Shown: positions 43,115-52,686, numbered from the stretch's first letter. The stretch: 64,000 bases of DNA from Candidatus Omnitrophota bacterium (GCA_020632575.1 JACKFH010000003.1:257588-321587); one strand, 5' to 3'. The notes: generated by a model not told the origin, from the sequence alone. Program-made: numbers and translations.

Positions 43115-44368
43115 ATGTTCGACCAGTCCACCAGATCGCTTCGTTCCATCCTGGATCACCCTTGGGTTCGAGGCCTCTGCCTGGTCTTGATCCTTTATCC
43201 CCTCCTCAAGTTTGGTTTCGTCCAGCCCTGGGCCGATGGCTATGTCGGTTTCGATTTCGAGATTTTTTATCAGGCGGCGCTCGATATTCGGGAAGGAAAG
43301 TCCCCTTACTCGGATACGGTTTTTCATGGCGATTCTCCACCCTCTCCCGATGAGGTTGCGGGGGTCTATGTGTACCCGGCTTTTTTCGCGCGACTCCTGA
43401 TTCCGTTGACTGGGCTGACTCCGCTCCTCGCCAAGCTTGTGTTTGTCGCGCTGACTTATGGGGTCGTCTTGGGATTGCTCGCCCCTTCGCCTCAATCGGC
43501 GTTGGAAGGCATGGGATCGAAGGGACCTTTCTGGCTTCCGGTTTTCATCCCGCTCTGCTTCTTGTTTTCGTGGGGGCCCCTTATTGAAAACCTTCGCTTC
43601 GGCCAATCCAATCTCTTGACCCTCGCACTTTTCTGCATCGCTTGGAGAATTTCCCAATCCAAATCCCTGGCGCCTCGCAGCCGCGGTCTCCTCGCCGGCG
43701 TCCTGTTGGGGATGGCCTCCATGATCAAACTGACACCCTTTTTGATTCTTCCGTTCCTGGTGATTTCCCTTGAGTGGTTCGCTCTGGCGGGAGTGGCGAT
43801 CGGGGTGATTCTGGCGGTGCTGCTATCCGGCTGGCATTTGACTTGGGAGTTCTTCACTCAAATCCTGCCGGTCGTTTCGACTCTGGAGAGTTCGAGCCGG
43901 GGAATCGATTTGGGTTCGATTCTCGAAAGGCGCTTTCCTGTCCCTGTGAGCGGTTGGCTGGTCGGACTCTTTTATTTGGCGGTTCTCGCCCTCTTCTTTC
44001 GATACAGGAGAAGGATCACACTTGGCGAACTCATTCTCCTCGGCGCCTATCTCCCCACTGTCTTTACCGGACTCTGGTACCATCACTATCTCTTAGCTCT
44101 GCTCCCAATCGTGGTTTTGCTTCCGAGGAGGATTGCCTCGCTCACAGAATCCCTTTCAAGGGACAGCCTTCTCCGTCCGCTGTCTCTTCTTGTCATGCTC
44201 TTTCTTTCGTTGCTGATGGGTTTCTATTATTGGCCGCCTGTGAGAAAAATCCTCGAGGGCGGAACCGGAGAACCCCTGTTCAGCGCGCTCGAAATCTTTG
44301 TGATTGGACATGTGACTGTCTTCCTGATTCTGACACCGCAATTGATTGGACCCGATGAACGAGATTGA
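43115..44368 (+). CDS. GT87-family membrane glycosyltransferase 1
   Basis: 417 residues, about ten membrane helices. The first outside loop has GFDFEIFYQAA and KSPYSD with the conserved acidic residue; LRFGQSNLLTLALFCIAWR and GLLLG-x-MIKLTPFLILPFLV are GT87 (PIMT/DUF2029) signatures. These enzymes use polyprenyl-phosphate mannose to add mannose outside the membrane. The donor could come from the DPM1-like enzyme at 12906-13631. Its end overlaps the second GT87 gene by 14 bases. Confidence 0.83.
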   Translation: MFDQSTRSLRSILDHPWVRGLCLVLILYPLLKFGFVQPWADGYVGFDFEIFYQAALDIREGKSPYSDTVFHGDSPPSPDEVAGVYVYPAFFARLLIPLTGLTPLLAKLVFVALTYGVVLGLLAPSPQSALEGMGSKGPFWLPVFIPLCFLFSWGPLIENLRFGQSNLLTLALFCIAWRISQSKSLAPRSRGLLAGVLLGMASMIKLTPFLILPFLVISLEWFALAGVAIGVILAVLLSGWHLTWEFFTQILPVVSTLESSSRGIDLGSILERRFPVPVSGWLVGLFYLAVLALFFRYRRRITLGELILLGAYLPTVFTGLWYHHYLLALLPIVVLLPRRIASLTESLSRDSLLRPLSLLVMLFLSLLMGFYYWPPVRKILEGGTGEPLFSALEIFVIGHVTVFLILTPQLIGPDERD

Positions 44369-45671
44369 AAAAGAAAACGAGCGGGAACCCCAGGGGGTCT
44401 ATCGGCTACTCCTTGGATTCCTCGCGCTTCTGATTTTGTACGCCTTCCTCAAGCATGCCTTCATCGATCCTTGGACTCTCCATTACGAGGGAGGGGATTT
44501 CACCATTTACTATGTCGCGGCCGAAAGAATCGCGGACGGTGATTCTCCTTATCCGATCGGTGAAATTGAAGACTACGAGGGGGAGGGCGCCAGCCCGATT
44601 TGGGGGGAGTATCCCTACCCCCCGATGTTGGCCCGCCTGCTTGTCCCTCTCACAGGTTTTTCCATTTTCACCGCCAAACGCATCTACATTTCGATCGCCT
44701 TGGTCGTCTTTTTCGCGCTCCTTTGGATCCTTTACCGGATGTACAAACCCCTATTAAAAACTTCGGATTTCCTCCCGGTGTGGGCTTCGCTGTTCGGGTG
44801 GGGCCCTTTTATCTACTCCATCCGACTGGGGCAGTGCGAACTTCTGGCCATGCCCTTTCTGGCCTTGTCTTGGATCTTCCTTCTGATGGGGGAACGGCGT
44901 CAGAGCCGCAAGGCGAGTCTCGAAATCCTCGCGGGGGTCGCGATGGGATTCGCGGCGATGGTCCGATTGACCCCGGTTCTGATGATTCCGGTTTTTTTGG
45001 TGACCTTTCGATGGAGAATCGCCCTCTCCTTTATTGTCGGGTCATTTCTCGCGCTCCTTGTTTCCGGTCCGATATCGAGTTGGGAATTCTTCACCCAGGT
45101 TCTCCCCACCATGTCCGATGTCTCGGAGATGCGACACTGCCCCTCCTTCCATGTTCTCATACTTCGCGCCTTGGATACTGTCGCAACCTGGACCGGACAT
45201 CCCGAGGGGTTCGGAATCGACCGGCCCGCCTCCATCCTTGGGACTGGGATCTTCTATGCGCTGGTCCTCGGGATTCTATTCTGGCGGCGTCTCCGGTTCA
45301 GCACGCTCGACCTCTTTGTGATCGCCTGTTTTCTCCCGCCGCTTCTGGCCGGCAAGAACCCTCACCATTACACCTTGGCGCTTTTCCCGATCATTGTCGG
45401 GAGCGTGCTCGTGGTCCGTGAAGGACTCTCCGAGGAGGCCGCGATTTATCGTCTTCGGATGATTCTCTGGGTTTTGGTTCTCTTGCCCGCTCTAAACTAC
45501 TGGGCGCCCGCCAACAACTTAATCGATGCAATCGCGGCGAAGGGACCCATTTCCAGGACGCCACTATTCATCCTGGGAAACCTGGTCGCGTTCGGATTGG
45601 TGGTCCATCTGCTCGACCAAAAAAGATTCATCCATCGGGAAAAATTGGAAACGGGGCCGTTACAAGCCTAG
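44355..45671 (+). CDS. GT87-family membrane glycosyltransferase 2
   Basis: 438 residues, related to the preceding protein and probably its duplicate: GGDFTIYYVAAERI, SPYPIG, SIRLGQCELLAMPFLALSWIF and GFAAMVRLTPVLMIPVFLV correspond block for block. ATG at 44355 lies inside the end of the previous gene. Likely mannosyltransferase-like; acceptor unknown. Confidence 0.83.
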   Translation: MNEIEKENEREPQGVYRLLLGFLALLILYAFLKHAFIDPWTLHYEGGDFTIYYVAAERIADGDSPYPIGEIEDYEGEGASPIWGEYPYPPMLARLLVPLTGFSIFTAKRIYISIALVVFFALLWILYRMYKPLLKTSDFLPVWASLFGWGPFIYSIRLGQCELLAMPFLALSWIFLLMGERRQSRKASLEILAGVAMGFAAMVRLTPVLMIPVFLVTFRWRIALSFIVGSFLALLVSGPISSWEFFTQVLPTMSDVSEMRHCPSFHVLILRALDTVATWTGHPEGFGIDRPASILGTGIFYALVLGILFWRRLRFSTLDLFVIACFLPPLLAGKNPHHYTLALFPIIVGSVLVVREGLSEEAAIYRLRMILWVLVLLPALNYWAPANNLIDAIAAKGPISRTPLFILGNLVAFGLVVHLLDQKRFIHREKLETGPLQA

Positions 45672-45743
45672 GATGGGGTCGTTTGGTCCCCTAATGCAGT
45701 TGGATTTCCATGAAAAAAACCATATCGAGGAGGACAAAACAAC

Positions 45744-46301
45744 ATGAAAAAAGGGCTTTTAGCGTTCTTAGTGACAGTTTGCGTTTGTTCGGCCAGTCAG
45801 GCCGCCGAGGAAGTCAGGTACACCACCGGGTTGCAGATGAACGGTCTCCCGTGCGTTCAAATCGATTACCACCCAACCCCCTATGCCGAAGGTAAGACTT
45901 TTGAGGCCATGAGAAGCGGCGAGTTGGATGATCGGTATATCGGCAATTTCAATGAGGGAGCTCGTTTCGGAAAAGTGGCGCATCTGAAGACGGCTGTCGA
46001 TCTCCAGATCGGCGAACTCAAGGTCCCGAGCGGACAATATGACGCCGGTCTCAATGTGGACACGGATGGGAATTTCACTTTTGTCGTTTGGATGGGCGAG
46101 GGCGATGAGGCCAAGGCTCATGGAACGCCCGTGAAACTGATGAAGCATGAAGAAGCGAACTTCCCGAGTCTCACCATGTTTCTGATGCCCGCTGGCGAGG
46201 ATGCCGGTAGTCACCTCCTGGTGGCCTATGGCAACTACTTTGCCACCATCCCAGTCTCCGAGGGTGGGGCCGCCAAACCGGGTTCCGATTCGGCGAAGTA
46301 A
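45744..46301 (+). CDS. Secreted protein of unknown function (DUF2911-like)
   Basis: 185 residues, with a signal peptide (GLLAFLVTVCVCSASQAA). VQIDYHPTPY, the GNFNEGARFGKVAHLKTAVDLQIGEL stretch and VPSGQYDAGLNV recall DUF2911, a beta-rich family, but likeness is partial. GAGGAGG lies upstream of the ATG. A 14-base hairpin follows at 46347-46383. Confidence 0.55.
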   Translation: MKKGLLAFLVTVCVCSASQAAEEVRYTTGLQMNGLPCVQIDYHPTPYAEGKTFEAMRSGELDDRYIGNFNEGARFGKVAHLKTAVDLQIGELKVPSGQYDAGLNVDTDGNFTFVVWMGEGDEAKAHGTPVKLMKHEEANFPSLTMFLMPAGEDAGSHLLVAYGNYFATIPVSEGGAAKPGSDSAK

Positions 46302-46346
46302 GGTCTTCCCAGTCGAGGCAAGAAATAGTTGAGGAACCGCCCGAAC

Positions 46347-46383
46347 AGGGTGCGGTTGGAATTGAAAAATCCAACCGCACCCT
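46347..46383. terminator. Perfect 14-base hairpin, probable terminator
   Basis: AGGGTGCGGTTGGA, nine-base loop, TCCAACCGCACCCT. No long T run follows, so it may end the 45744-46301 gene poorly or serve another role. Confidence 0.5.
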
Positions 46384-46444
46384 TTCGCTTATCCAAAACT
46401 TTGAACACAATAGAGAAACATCCCAATTCAAGGACCCCGAGAAA

Positions 46445-46786
46445 ATGACCGAGACCAACGGCAAAATGGTTTCCATGGCCCTCATCGAGGAGGAAGCCAA
46501 AAAAATCTACAAGCAGTATTACAAAGTCACCTTCAAATCGAACGCCCTCGATAAGAAGACCAAAGAACTCATCGCTCTCGGGGTTTCGGCGGCGACCGGT
46601 TGTCGGGGTTGCCTAAGAGGGCATCTCCGGAAATCGATCGGCATGGGAATCACTCTCGACGAGATCAAGGAAACCATCGCGGTGGCTTCCGGGGTCGCGG
46701 CGGCTGGAGTGATCGACGCCGCGGATATCGCCAACGCGGAACTCGGCATTGTCCTCCCGCCCAAGGAAGAAGAAGTGAATGTCTGA
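46445..46786 (+). CDS. AhpD-like carboxymuconolactone decarboxylase-family protein
   Basis: 113 residues. The AhpD signature is TGCRGCLRGHLRK with C53, C56 and H60, within an all-helical core (ELIALGVSAA, GITLDEIKETIAVA). Members reduce peroxides or act in thiol redox reactions. It overlaps the MFS gene by eight bases, so the two are co-translated. Confidence 0.85.
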   Translation: MTETNGKMVSMALIEEEAKKIYKQYYKVTFKSNALDKKTKELIALGVSAATGCRGCLRGHLRKSIGMGITLDEIKETIAVASGVAAAGVIDAADIANAELGIVLPPKEEEVNV

Positions 46787-48062
46787 ACCCCGCGACCCGG
46801 GTTCATCGCGTTCAGACACCGAATCCATTCCCGAAGCGGACTCTTCCTTGAATGAAGAGCCCCAACTCTCCAAACCAAGAATCGAAAATCCCTTTCCGCT
46901 CATCTGGGTCGGCTGGTGGGTGACAGTGATCACTGTCTCCGATCAAGCGATGATCTCCCCCCTGCTCCCCAACCTTTTGAACTATTTCGGAGTGGACATC
47001 CAATATGGAGGGCAAATCACCGGAGCGTACTTCCTCGGAGCCGCTTCGATGACTCTGATCGCCGGCGTGCTTGCCGACCGAGTGGGATGTCGAAATGTGC
47101 TGGTGGCCGCGATCAGTCTGGTGGCGGTCGGAGAGATCGGGGCGGCCCTCGCCAAATCCTTCGGCCTGTTCCTCGCGGCTCGCACTCTGGTTGGCGCGGG
47201 GAGCGCGGCGGCATCTCTGGCGCTCACCACCTACATCGGTCTCCACATTCCTTACAAGGGTCGCGGGAAAATCATGGGACTGATCGGAACCGGATTCTTT
47301 CTCGGCAACACCTTTGGTCCATTCCTTGTCACTCAGTTTGTCGCGAGGCTCAGTCTCCAAAGCCTCTTCATTGGGCTGGCCGTTCTCGCCGCAATCGGCT
47401 CCCTGCATTCCGTGTACACTCTCCGCGGTGATCCTCCGCACGATCGTATCGCGGGTTCCTGGAGGGATTATCGTTCGGTCCTCAAGAACCGTGGTTTCTG
47501 GGGACTGGTGATCGTTCAATCTCTGTTCACCTTCGGGGTCATGGGGATGATCCAGTTCTTCGGCGAATGGCTCGAATCGGTGCATGGGATGGACACGAAG
47601 GAAAGGGGGGTTGTTTTTCTCATTGGAGGCTTGCCCATTCTTCTCGGTTCTCCCATCGGCGGTTGGCTATGCGATAAGATCGGAAAAAAACCGTTCTTCG
47701 TCGCGGTCACTTTCTTGCTGGGGAGCGTCACCTGTGTCCTCCCCTACATCGAACAAAACGTGGTTGGTGTGATCGTTCTTTTTGGCGCAGTTGGTTTCGT
47801 CGCGGCGGGAAGGTATTCGGCCTACCACGCCCTCACCACACGACTCATCGAGGAAGAGTTGCTCGGTCATCTCTTGGCCCTGCGGAACTTCATCAACTAT
47901 TTGGTCGCCGCGAGCGGAGTGACTCTGATGGGATTTGTCTATAGCTCCTCGGAGACGACGGGGTACATCCGGATGGGTTGGGTGACCACAGCCATGTTGA
48001 TGGTTTCGATTCCGTTCCTGATCAGGATGGTGCCCGGAGAGCCAGTGGAGGAAGAGGCTTGA
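46779..48062 (+). CDS. MFS transporter
   Basis: 427 residues, about 12 membrane helices. The motif A region LIAGVLADRVGCRNVLVAA between helices 2 and 3 and its repeat GGWLCDKIGKKPFFVAV define the major facilitator fold. The N terminus is a 40-residue acidic soluble tail. Substrate not predictable; exporter subgroup likely. Coupled to the AhpD-like gene. Confidence 0.88.
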   Translation: MSEPRDPGSSRSDTESIPEADSSLNEEPQLSKPRIENPFPLIWVGWWVTVITVSDQAMISPLLPNLLNYFGVDIQYGGQITGAYFLGAASMTLIAGVLADRVGCRNVLVAAISLVAVGEIGAALAKSFGLFLAARTLVGAGSAAASLALTTYIGLHIPYKGRGKIMGLIGTGFFLGNTFGPFLVTQFVARLSLQSLFIGLAVLAAIGSLHSVYTLRGDPPHDRIAGSWRDYRSVLKNRGFWGLVIVQSLFTFGVMGMIQFFGEWLESVHGMDTKERGVVFLIGGLPILLGSPIGGWLCDKIGKKPFFVAVTFLLGSVTCVLPYIEQNVVGVIVLFGAVGFVAAGRYSAYHALTTRLIEEELLGHLLALRNFINYLVAASGVTLMGFVYSSSETTGYIRMGWVTTAMLMVSIPFLIRMVPGEPVEEEA

Positions 48063-48117
48063 GTCGCGAAAGTTTCTGAGAGATGCCTTTTCGCAAATTG
48101 TTGAAGACTCTAATGAG

Positions 48118-48328
48118 TGTCATTCCGACGTTAGGAGGAGGAATCTGCTGGGAGAGCCTAATTGAATCGATCTCCATCCGTTACAATCGGTTGGAGTCCG
48201 TTTCAACGGACGGCTCTTTGTGTAGCCACGCCAATTGATTGCGTGGCGAGGTGGATCGCTCCCGACAACTTCGATTGTACATTTGAAGTTCATCCACCCA
48301 ACAGATTTCTCCTAACGTCGAAATGACA
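48118..48328. repeat. MITE-like element with inverted ends
   Basis: 211 bases without coding capacity. Imperfect terminal inverted repeats of about 32 bases: TGTCATTCCGACGTTAGGAG at the left and its reverse complement, with two changes and a three-base indel further in, at 48297-48328. Inner stems occur (GTCCGTTTCAACGGAC, CCACGCCAATTGATTGCGTGG). No target-site duplication is obvious. Confidence 0.65.
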
Positions 48329-48458
48329 ACCCTTCCAAATCTCCTCGATCGCCCGGTCGCGTTCACCCCTCCAAGTCTTCCCCGATGGGATGGTCCATTT
48401 TTCTCTGTAAGAAATCCTCGTTTCGTGTCACATATAGGGGTGAAAGGAATCGAAACCG

Positions 48459-48977
48459 ATAGAGGACGCCAGTCGCGAAGAACTTTTTAAGGCGTGGATC
48501 GAGGATTATGGAGGGGTCATTTCCAAGATCGTTCGGGCCTACACCTTCAATCGCCAGGATGAGGACGACCTCTTTCAGGAGGTCGCGCTGCAACTCTGGA
48601 TGTCGATCCCCGCTTTCGAAGGGAGGTCGAAACCCTCGACCTGGATCTACAAGGTGGCCTTGAACACCGCCTTCGTGTGGAAACGGAAAGAGGGGAAGCA
48701 CCCCAAAGAGACCGACGCGTCCGCCGTGGAGAATGAAATTGACGGAATGGGACTCACACCGGCGAGAGCCGCGGAGAATCGGGAAGACCTGGACTGGCTA
48801 TATGAGGAACTTCGGAAGTTGAACAAAGTCGACCGGTCGATCGTGCTGCTCTACTTGGAGGACCTGAGTTATCGCGAGATGGGAGAGATCCTCGGACTCT
48901 CGGAATCGAATGTGGGAGCGCGGCTCTCCCGATTGAAAAGTCGTTTGGCCGACGAATACGCAAGGAGGGCGAAATGA
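48459..48977 (+). CDS. ECF-type RNA polymerase sigma factor with non-standard start
   Basis: About 172 residues. Region 2: GVISKIVRAYTFNRQDEDDLFQEVALQLWMSIPAFEGRSKPSTWIYKVALNTA; region 4: DRSIVLLYLEDLSYREMGEILGLSESNVGARLSRLKSRL. Together they form a standard ECF sigma. Between an upstream in-frame stop (48441) and the first ATG (48600) no ATG, GTG or TTG exists, yet that stretch encodes sigma region 2. ATA at 48459 has AAGGAA upstream and is my choice; a +1 frameshift from a GTG at 48440 is the alternative (see findings). The stop overlaps the ATG of the membrane protein at 48974. Confidence 0.82.
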   Translation: MEDASREELFKAWIEDYGGVISKIVRAYTFNRQDEDDLFQEVALQLWMSIPAFEGRSKPSTWIYKVALNTAFVWKRKEGKHPKETDASAVENEIDGMGLTPARAAENREDLDWLYEELRKLNKVDRSIVLLYLEDLSYREMGEILGLSESNVGARLSRLKSRLADEYARRAK

Positions 48978-49618
48978 CACGCGATCCCTTGCAAGAAATC
49001 TGGAAGAAAGAGGAGGAACCCTCGACCGTGAGGATCGATAAGGAATGGTTGTTGAATCTGGTTCGGAAGAAGCAACGCGACTTCAATCACGCGGTCCTTC
49101 GAAGGGACATTCTCGAGATCGGCATTTTCCTCTTGTGCGCGCCGATCTTCGTTTACTACGGGATCGCGTCAGCCAAAGGTGGCGGACAACATGTTTGGAC
49201 CTGGTACCTGGTCGCGGTCGCCTGCCTGTGGAACGCCGGATTCTTTGTGGTCAATCGCATCTGGTGGAAGAAGAAGACCAACCCCACCGACCCCGCCACT
49301 TCTTTCTTGGATCGGTCGGTGTCGGAAATCGAGAATCAGATCTGGCTATTGAAGAACATTCTTTGGTGGTACTTGCTCCCGCCGGGGATCGCCTTTCTCT
49401 GCGTTTATTTGCAACGCATGATCCAGGAGTCCGGAGCGGTGGAGAGCGCCGAGCAACTCTGGGAAATCCGATGGGATTTTGCATTCTCCTATCTGGTCTT
49501 CGTGCTCGTGTTTGGGATTCTCTATTACATCAACCAGCGGTATGTCCGCACGGAATTGGAGCCACGGAAGACAGAACTCCTGGAGCTGCGTGAAAACCTG
49601 ATTGGCGAGGAGTTCTAG
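48974..49618 (+). CDS. Membrane protein, possible regulator of the ECF sigma
   Basis: 214 residues with four predicted membrane helices (near ILEIGIFLLCAPIFVYYGI, YLVAVACLWNAGFFVV, YLLPPGIAFLCVYLQ, YLVFVLVFGILYYI). A cytoplasmic N terminus of about 45 charged residues (DPLQEIWKKEEEPSTVRID) could hold the sigma factor. No zinc-type anti-sigma motif is seen. Coupled to the sigma gene by an ATGA overlap, so an anti-sigma or sensor role is inferred. Confidence 0.6.
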   Translation: MTRDPLQEIWKKEEEPSTVRIDKEWLLNLVRKKQRDFNHAVLRRDILEIGIFLLCAPIFVYYGIASAKGGGQHVWTWYLVAVACLWNAGFFVVNRIWWKKKTNPTDPATSFLDRSVSEIENQIWLLKNILWWYLLPPGIAFLCVYLQRMIQESGAVESAEQLWEIRWDFAFSYLVFVLVFGILYYINQRYVRTELEPRKTELLELRENLIGEEF

Positions 49619-49633
49619 CAGTTCCGTTTCGTA

Positions 49634-49774
49634 GCCGGCGACTCACTTGCAGGGATTCAATACCATGGGAACGGCATCTTGCCGGGATTCAATGCCGCGA
49701 AGGGGTCTCCAGGTATCGGGGCAGGGATGCCCCTCCCACAGCATCAGGGGGGAACCCGGCAAGTGAGTTGCCGG
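49634..49774. repeat. Palindromic repeat A, copy 1
   Basis: Modules: CCGGCGACTCACTTGC at one end, ACGGCATCTTGCCG, GGGGCAGGGATGCCCCTCCC, and GGCAAGTGAGTTGCCGG at the other end as the inverse of the first. Fills the gap before the beta-lactamase-like gene. Confidence 0.75.
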
Positions 49775-49807
49775 TCTAGAAGTCTCGAAAGGATTCTTTG
49801 ACCCATT

Positions 49808-51721
49808 ATGCAAAACTTGATCCTCATGTGTGTGGGCGTCTTTTGGGCGGTGATTGGAGCACGGAGAGTCATTTCCCAACTCCGACAAGGAAACCCAAAC
49901 TCGGTAGAGAATCCACCTTCTCCATACAAATGGTCGCGGTTGTTCAGATTTGTGGATGGCATCTTCTGGTTCGGACTGGGCGTCGCGACCCTGATGGGGG
50001 CTTTCACCATCGATATGGCCGCCTTCTTCCTACCCGGCATCGGTCTATTCTGGTTGATCCTTGGCTTGTACGGGATATTCACCGCCATCTTCTTCTTGAA
50101 CCGTCGGACTGAGGAAAACGCCGACTCCGCTTCAGGTGTGTCCGCCCATTCGGAATCGTCTCCACCCACCAAAGGCAAGCCAAATCTGCGTCAGTCGCGA
50201 CCACGAGCCGTTGTGATCTCGAGCAGCTTCCTTTTGGTTCTCGTCGGTTACCTCTCACTTTGGTTTTCCGAACTCCAAGTTGGCGCCAAACCAATTGCTG
50301 TCTCCCAACCACCGGAAACAGAGAGCCAACTTGCCGAGATCGTGACCCAAACGGTTGAGCGGGAATTCGATCGGAACGCCCATGTCGGGATGATCGTCGG
50401 CGCGGTCGCGGATGGCGAGGAAATCCTTCTCGGTTTCGGCAACCGTCGCGTGGGGGAATCGGAGCCGGTGGATGCCGACACGGTTTTTGAAATCGGTTCG
50501 ATATCGAAAACATTTACCGGCATCCTGCTGGCCAAGAGGGTGGAGAACGGGGACCTGAACCTCGATGACCCCATCGTAGATCTCCTGCCCGAAGGTTGGA
50601 AACTTTCCAAAGCGGCTCAGGGGATTACGCTTCGACATCTCACCACGCACACCTCGGGGCTCCCGCGCCTTCCTCCAAACCTGCTTGGTTTGACCACGGT
50701 CTTCAAACCCCTTTTCGGCGGCGACCCTTATCGCCACTACACCGAAGAGAATCTCCGCGAAGCGCTTGAAACGGTCGAACTCGATTTCGCACCGGGAACG
50801 GATCGAACCTATTCCAATTTCGCGGTCGGCCTTCTGGGGTTTTTGCTCGCCACTCACAACGGAACGGACTACGAGACGCTCCTCCAGACCGAACTCTGCG
50901 GACCGCTCGGCATGGAACGCACGGCCTCGATCAACGATGACTGGCATCTCGATCATTTTGCCGAGGGTTACCGGACGACCGCGAAGGCTGGCTCGATGTT
51001 GCTTGCCATGGGAAGCGACCAATGGCTCCTTCCAAACCCTCTCGCTGGAGCGGGCGGCATCCGTTCGACCGGGACCGACATGATGAAATTCCTGAAAGCG
51101 AATATGGGCCTGATCTCCACGCCGTTCGATGCCGCGATCGAGTTGTCGCACGAAGAGATCTATAAAGAGAATGACTTCCGGTCGATGGGGATGAATTGGA
51201 TTCGCGATTTCGAGGACGACCTCTCACAAAACATCCTCTGGCACAACGGCGGCACAGGGGGGTTCAAGACCTTTCTCGGTTTCACCGAGGACTGTCGGTT
51301 CGGAGTCTTTGCCCTCTCCAACGTGAGCATCAGTGTCGATGGGATGGGGGACAGTCTTCTCAAAGAGCTTGTCAGGGAATACAGCGACCTGGGACCGGTG
51401 GCCGAGGATGGCTACGCGAAGGTGGCTCCCTACTCGGGAGTCAGCTGGAAAGGCGACCAACCCATCGTCCTGGTGAACGGTCGCTGGTCCCCTCTTGTTT
51501 CCATCGATGGCCTCCCCATCGATCGGATCATGGAGTTCGCCCACGAGGAATTCGGCGACAAAGCCCACAAGAGGTTTGGCGAAGACCTGGTGGAACTCCT
51601 TTCGAAGATGGGCCACGACCCGGATTGGATGGTGACCTTGGGGTTGGAAACCGAAGAGGGACAAATCCAGGAATTCGAGGTCGCCATGACGGAGGAGAAG
51701 CGCGCTTTGGTCAGGGAGTAA
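49808..51721 (+). CDS. Serine beta-lactamase-fold hydrolase with N-terminal membrane region
   Basis: 637 residues. An N-terminal membrane region (several helices to about residue 155) is followed by a class C beta-lactamase/D-aminopeptidase domain: SxxK as S231-I-S-K234, YxN as Y335-S-N337, and HxG as H478-N-G480. An extra C-terminal domain of about 100 residues follows. Likely a periplasmic peptidase or esterase acting on cell-wall or other peptides; antibiotic resistance should not be assumed. Confidence 0.85.
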   Translation: MQNLILMCVGVFWAVIGARRVISQLRQGNPNSVENPPSPYKWSRLFRFVDGIFWFGLGVATLMGAFTIDMAAFFLPGIGLFWLILGLYGIFTAIFFLNRRTEENADSASGVSAHSESSPPTKGKPNLRQSRPRAVVISSSFLLVLVGYLSLWFSELQVGAKPIAVSQPPETESQLAEIVTQTVEREFDRNAHVGMIVGAVADGEEILLGFGNRRVGESEPVDADTVFEIGSISKTFTGILLAKRVENGDLNLDDPIVDLLPEGWKLSKAAQGITLRHLTTHTSGLPRLPPNLLGLTTVFKPLFGGDPYRHYTEENLREALETVELDFAPGTDRTYSNFAVGLLGFLLATHNGTDYETLLQTELCGPLGMERTASINDDWHLDHFAEGYRTTAKAGSMLLAMGSDQWLLPNPLAGAGGIRSTGTDMMKFLKANMGLISTPFDAAIELSHEEIYKENDFRSMGMNWIRDFEDDLSQNILWHNGGTGGFKTFLGFTEDCRFGVFALSNVSISVDGMGDSLLKELVREYSDLGPVAEDGYAKVAPYSGVSWKGDQPIVLVNGRWSPLVSIDGLPIDRIMEFAHEEFGDKAHKRFGEDLVELLSKMGHDPDWMVTLGLETEEGQIQEFEVAMTEEKRALVRE

Positions 51722-51816
51722 TTGCAAACATTGGGATTTCGAATTTGTTCAAGCGGTGACGAAACGAATTGCCAGCCTCACAAAGGTAAAGGCCTCTTTC
51801 AACCCGTCTAAACCCC

Positions 51817-52686
51817 TCACCCAAACACCACTGTCTTGTTCGCGTACGACAACACATTGTGAGTCAGATGCGATCTCACCGCCCTTGCTAAGACCTGTTT
51901 CTCCAAGTCCCGGCCTTTGCGGATGAGATCCTCCAGGGTGTCCCGGTGGCTCACCGGGGTGACATCCTGGGCGATGATGGGGCCCTCATCGAGATCCTCG
52001 GTGACATAGTGGCTGGTCGCTCCTACCAGTTTGACTCCGCGCTCATAAGCCTTCCGGTAGGGGTTGGCGCCGATGAATGCGGGGAGGAAAGAGTGGTGGA
52101 TGTTGATGATCTGCCGGGGGAAGGCGTTCACGAATTGCCCGGTGACAATCTGCATGTAACGCGCGAGAACGATTAGATCGATTTCATAGTCTTTGAGAAC
52201 CTCGATCTCTTTCTTCTCCTGAGACGCCTTTGTCTCCGGGGTCATTGGAAAATGCCGGAAATCCATGCCGTACTCTTTGGCGATGTGGCTGTGGTCCAAG
52301 TGGTTGGAAATGAGGATCGGCATCTGGGCGTGGGGGAGTTCTCCGGCTCGATAGCGCCACAGTAGATCGAGCAGGCAGTGATCGTCCTTCGAGGAAAACA
52401 GCGCCACACGCTGCACCTGATTGGAATAATGCAAACTCCATTTCATCTCGAACGATTCCACGAGCCGCCCGAACTCCTGGCGCGTCTCCTCGGTAGAAAG
52501 TGAAAAACCCTCGACCTCCCATTCCACACGCATGAAGAAAATCCCCGCCTCCGGATCCACATGGTGGTCGGCGTGGGTGATGTTCGCTCCGCGTTCGTGA
52601 AGGAATTGAGCGACAGTCGCCACCAATCCCTTCCGGTCGGGGCAGGACATCAAGAGAATCGCGGTCACCGGTTTCGAAGTTGCCAT
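51817..52686 (-). CDS. purU: Formyltetrahydrofolate deformylase
   Basis: 289 residues. An N-terminal ACT-like domain (ILLMSCPDRKGLVATVAQFL, ANITHADHHVDPEAGIFFMR) is followed by the formyl-hydrolase domain with ALFSSKDDHCLLDLLWR, ISNHLDH, IVLARYMQI and the catalytic IINIHHSFLPAF. It hydrolyses 10-formyl-THF to formate and THF in one-carbon metabolism. ATG at 52684-52686; the open frame upstream is antisense to other genes. Confidence 0.94.
   Translation of the reverse strand: MATSKPVTAILLMSCPDRKGLVATVAQFLHERGANITHADHHVDPEAGIFFMRVEWEVEGFSLSTEETRQEFGRLVESFEMKWSLHYSNQVQRVALFSSKDDHCLLDLLWRYRAGELPHAQMPILISNHLDHSHIAKEYGMDFRHFPMTPETKASQEKKEIEVLKDYEIDLIVLARYMQIVTGQFVNAFPRQIINIHHSFLPAFIGANPYRKAYERGVKLVGATSHYVTEDLDEGPIIAQDVTPVSHRDTLEDLIRKGRDLEKQVLARAVRSHLTHNVLSYANKTVVFG

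Noticed and set aside
49808..51721. Antibiotic-resistance beta-lactamase
   Set aside because: Motifs fit the broad class C/peptidase fold with extra membrane and C-terminal regions; such proteins are mostly peptidases or esterases.
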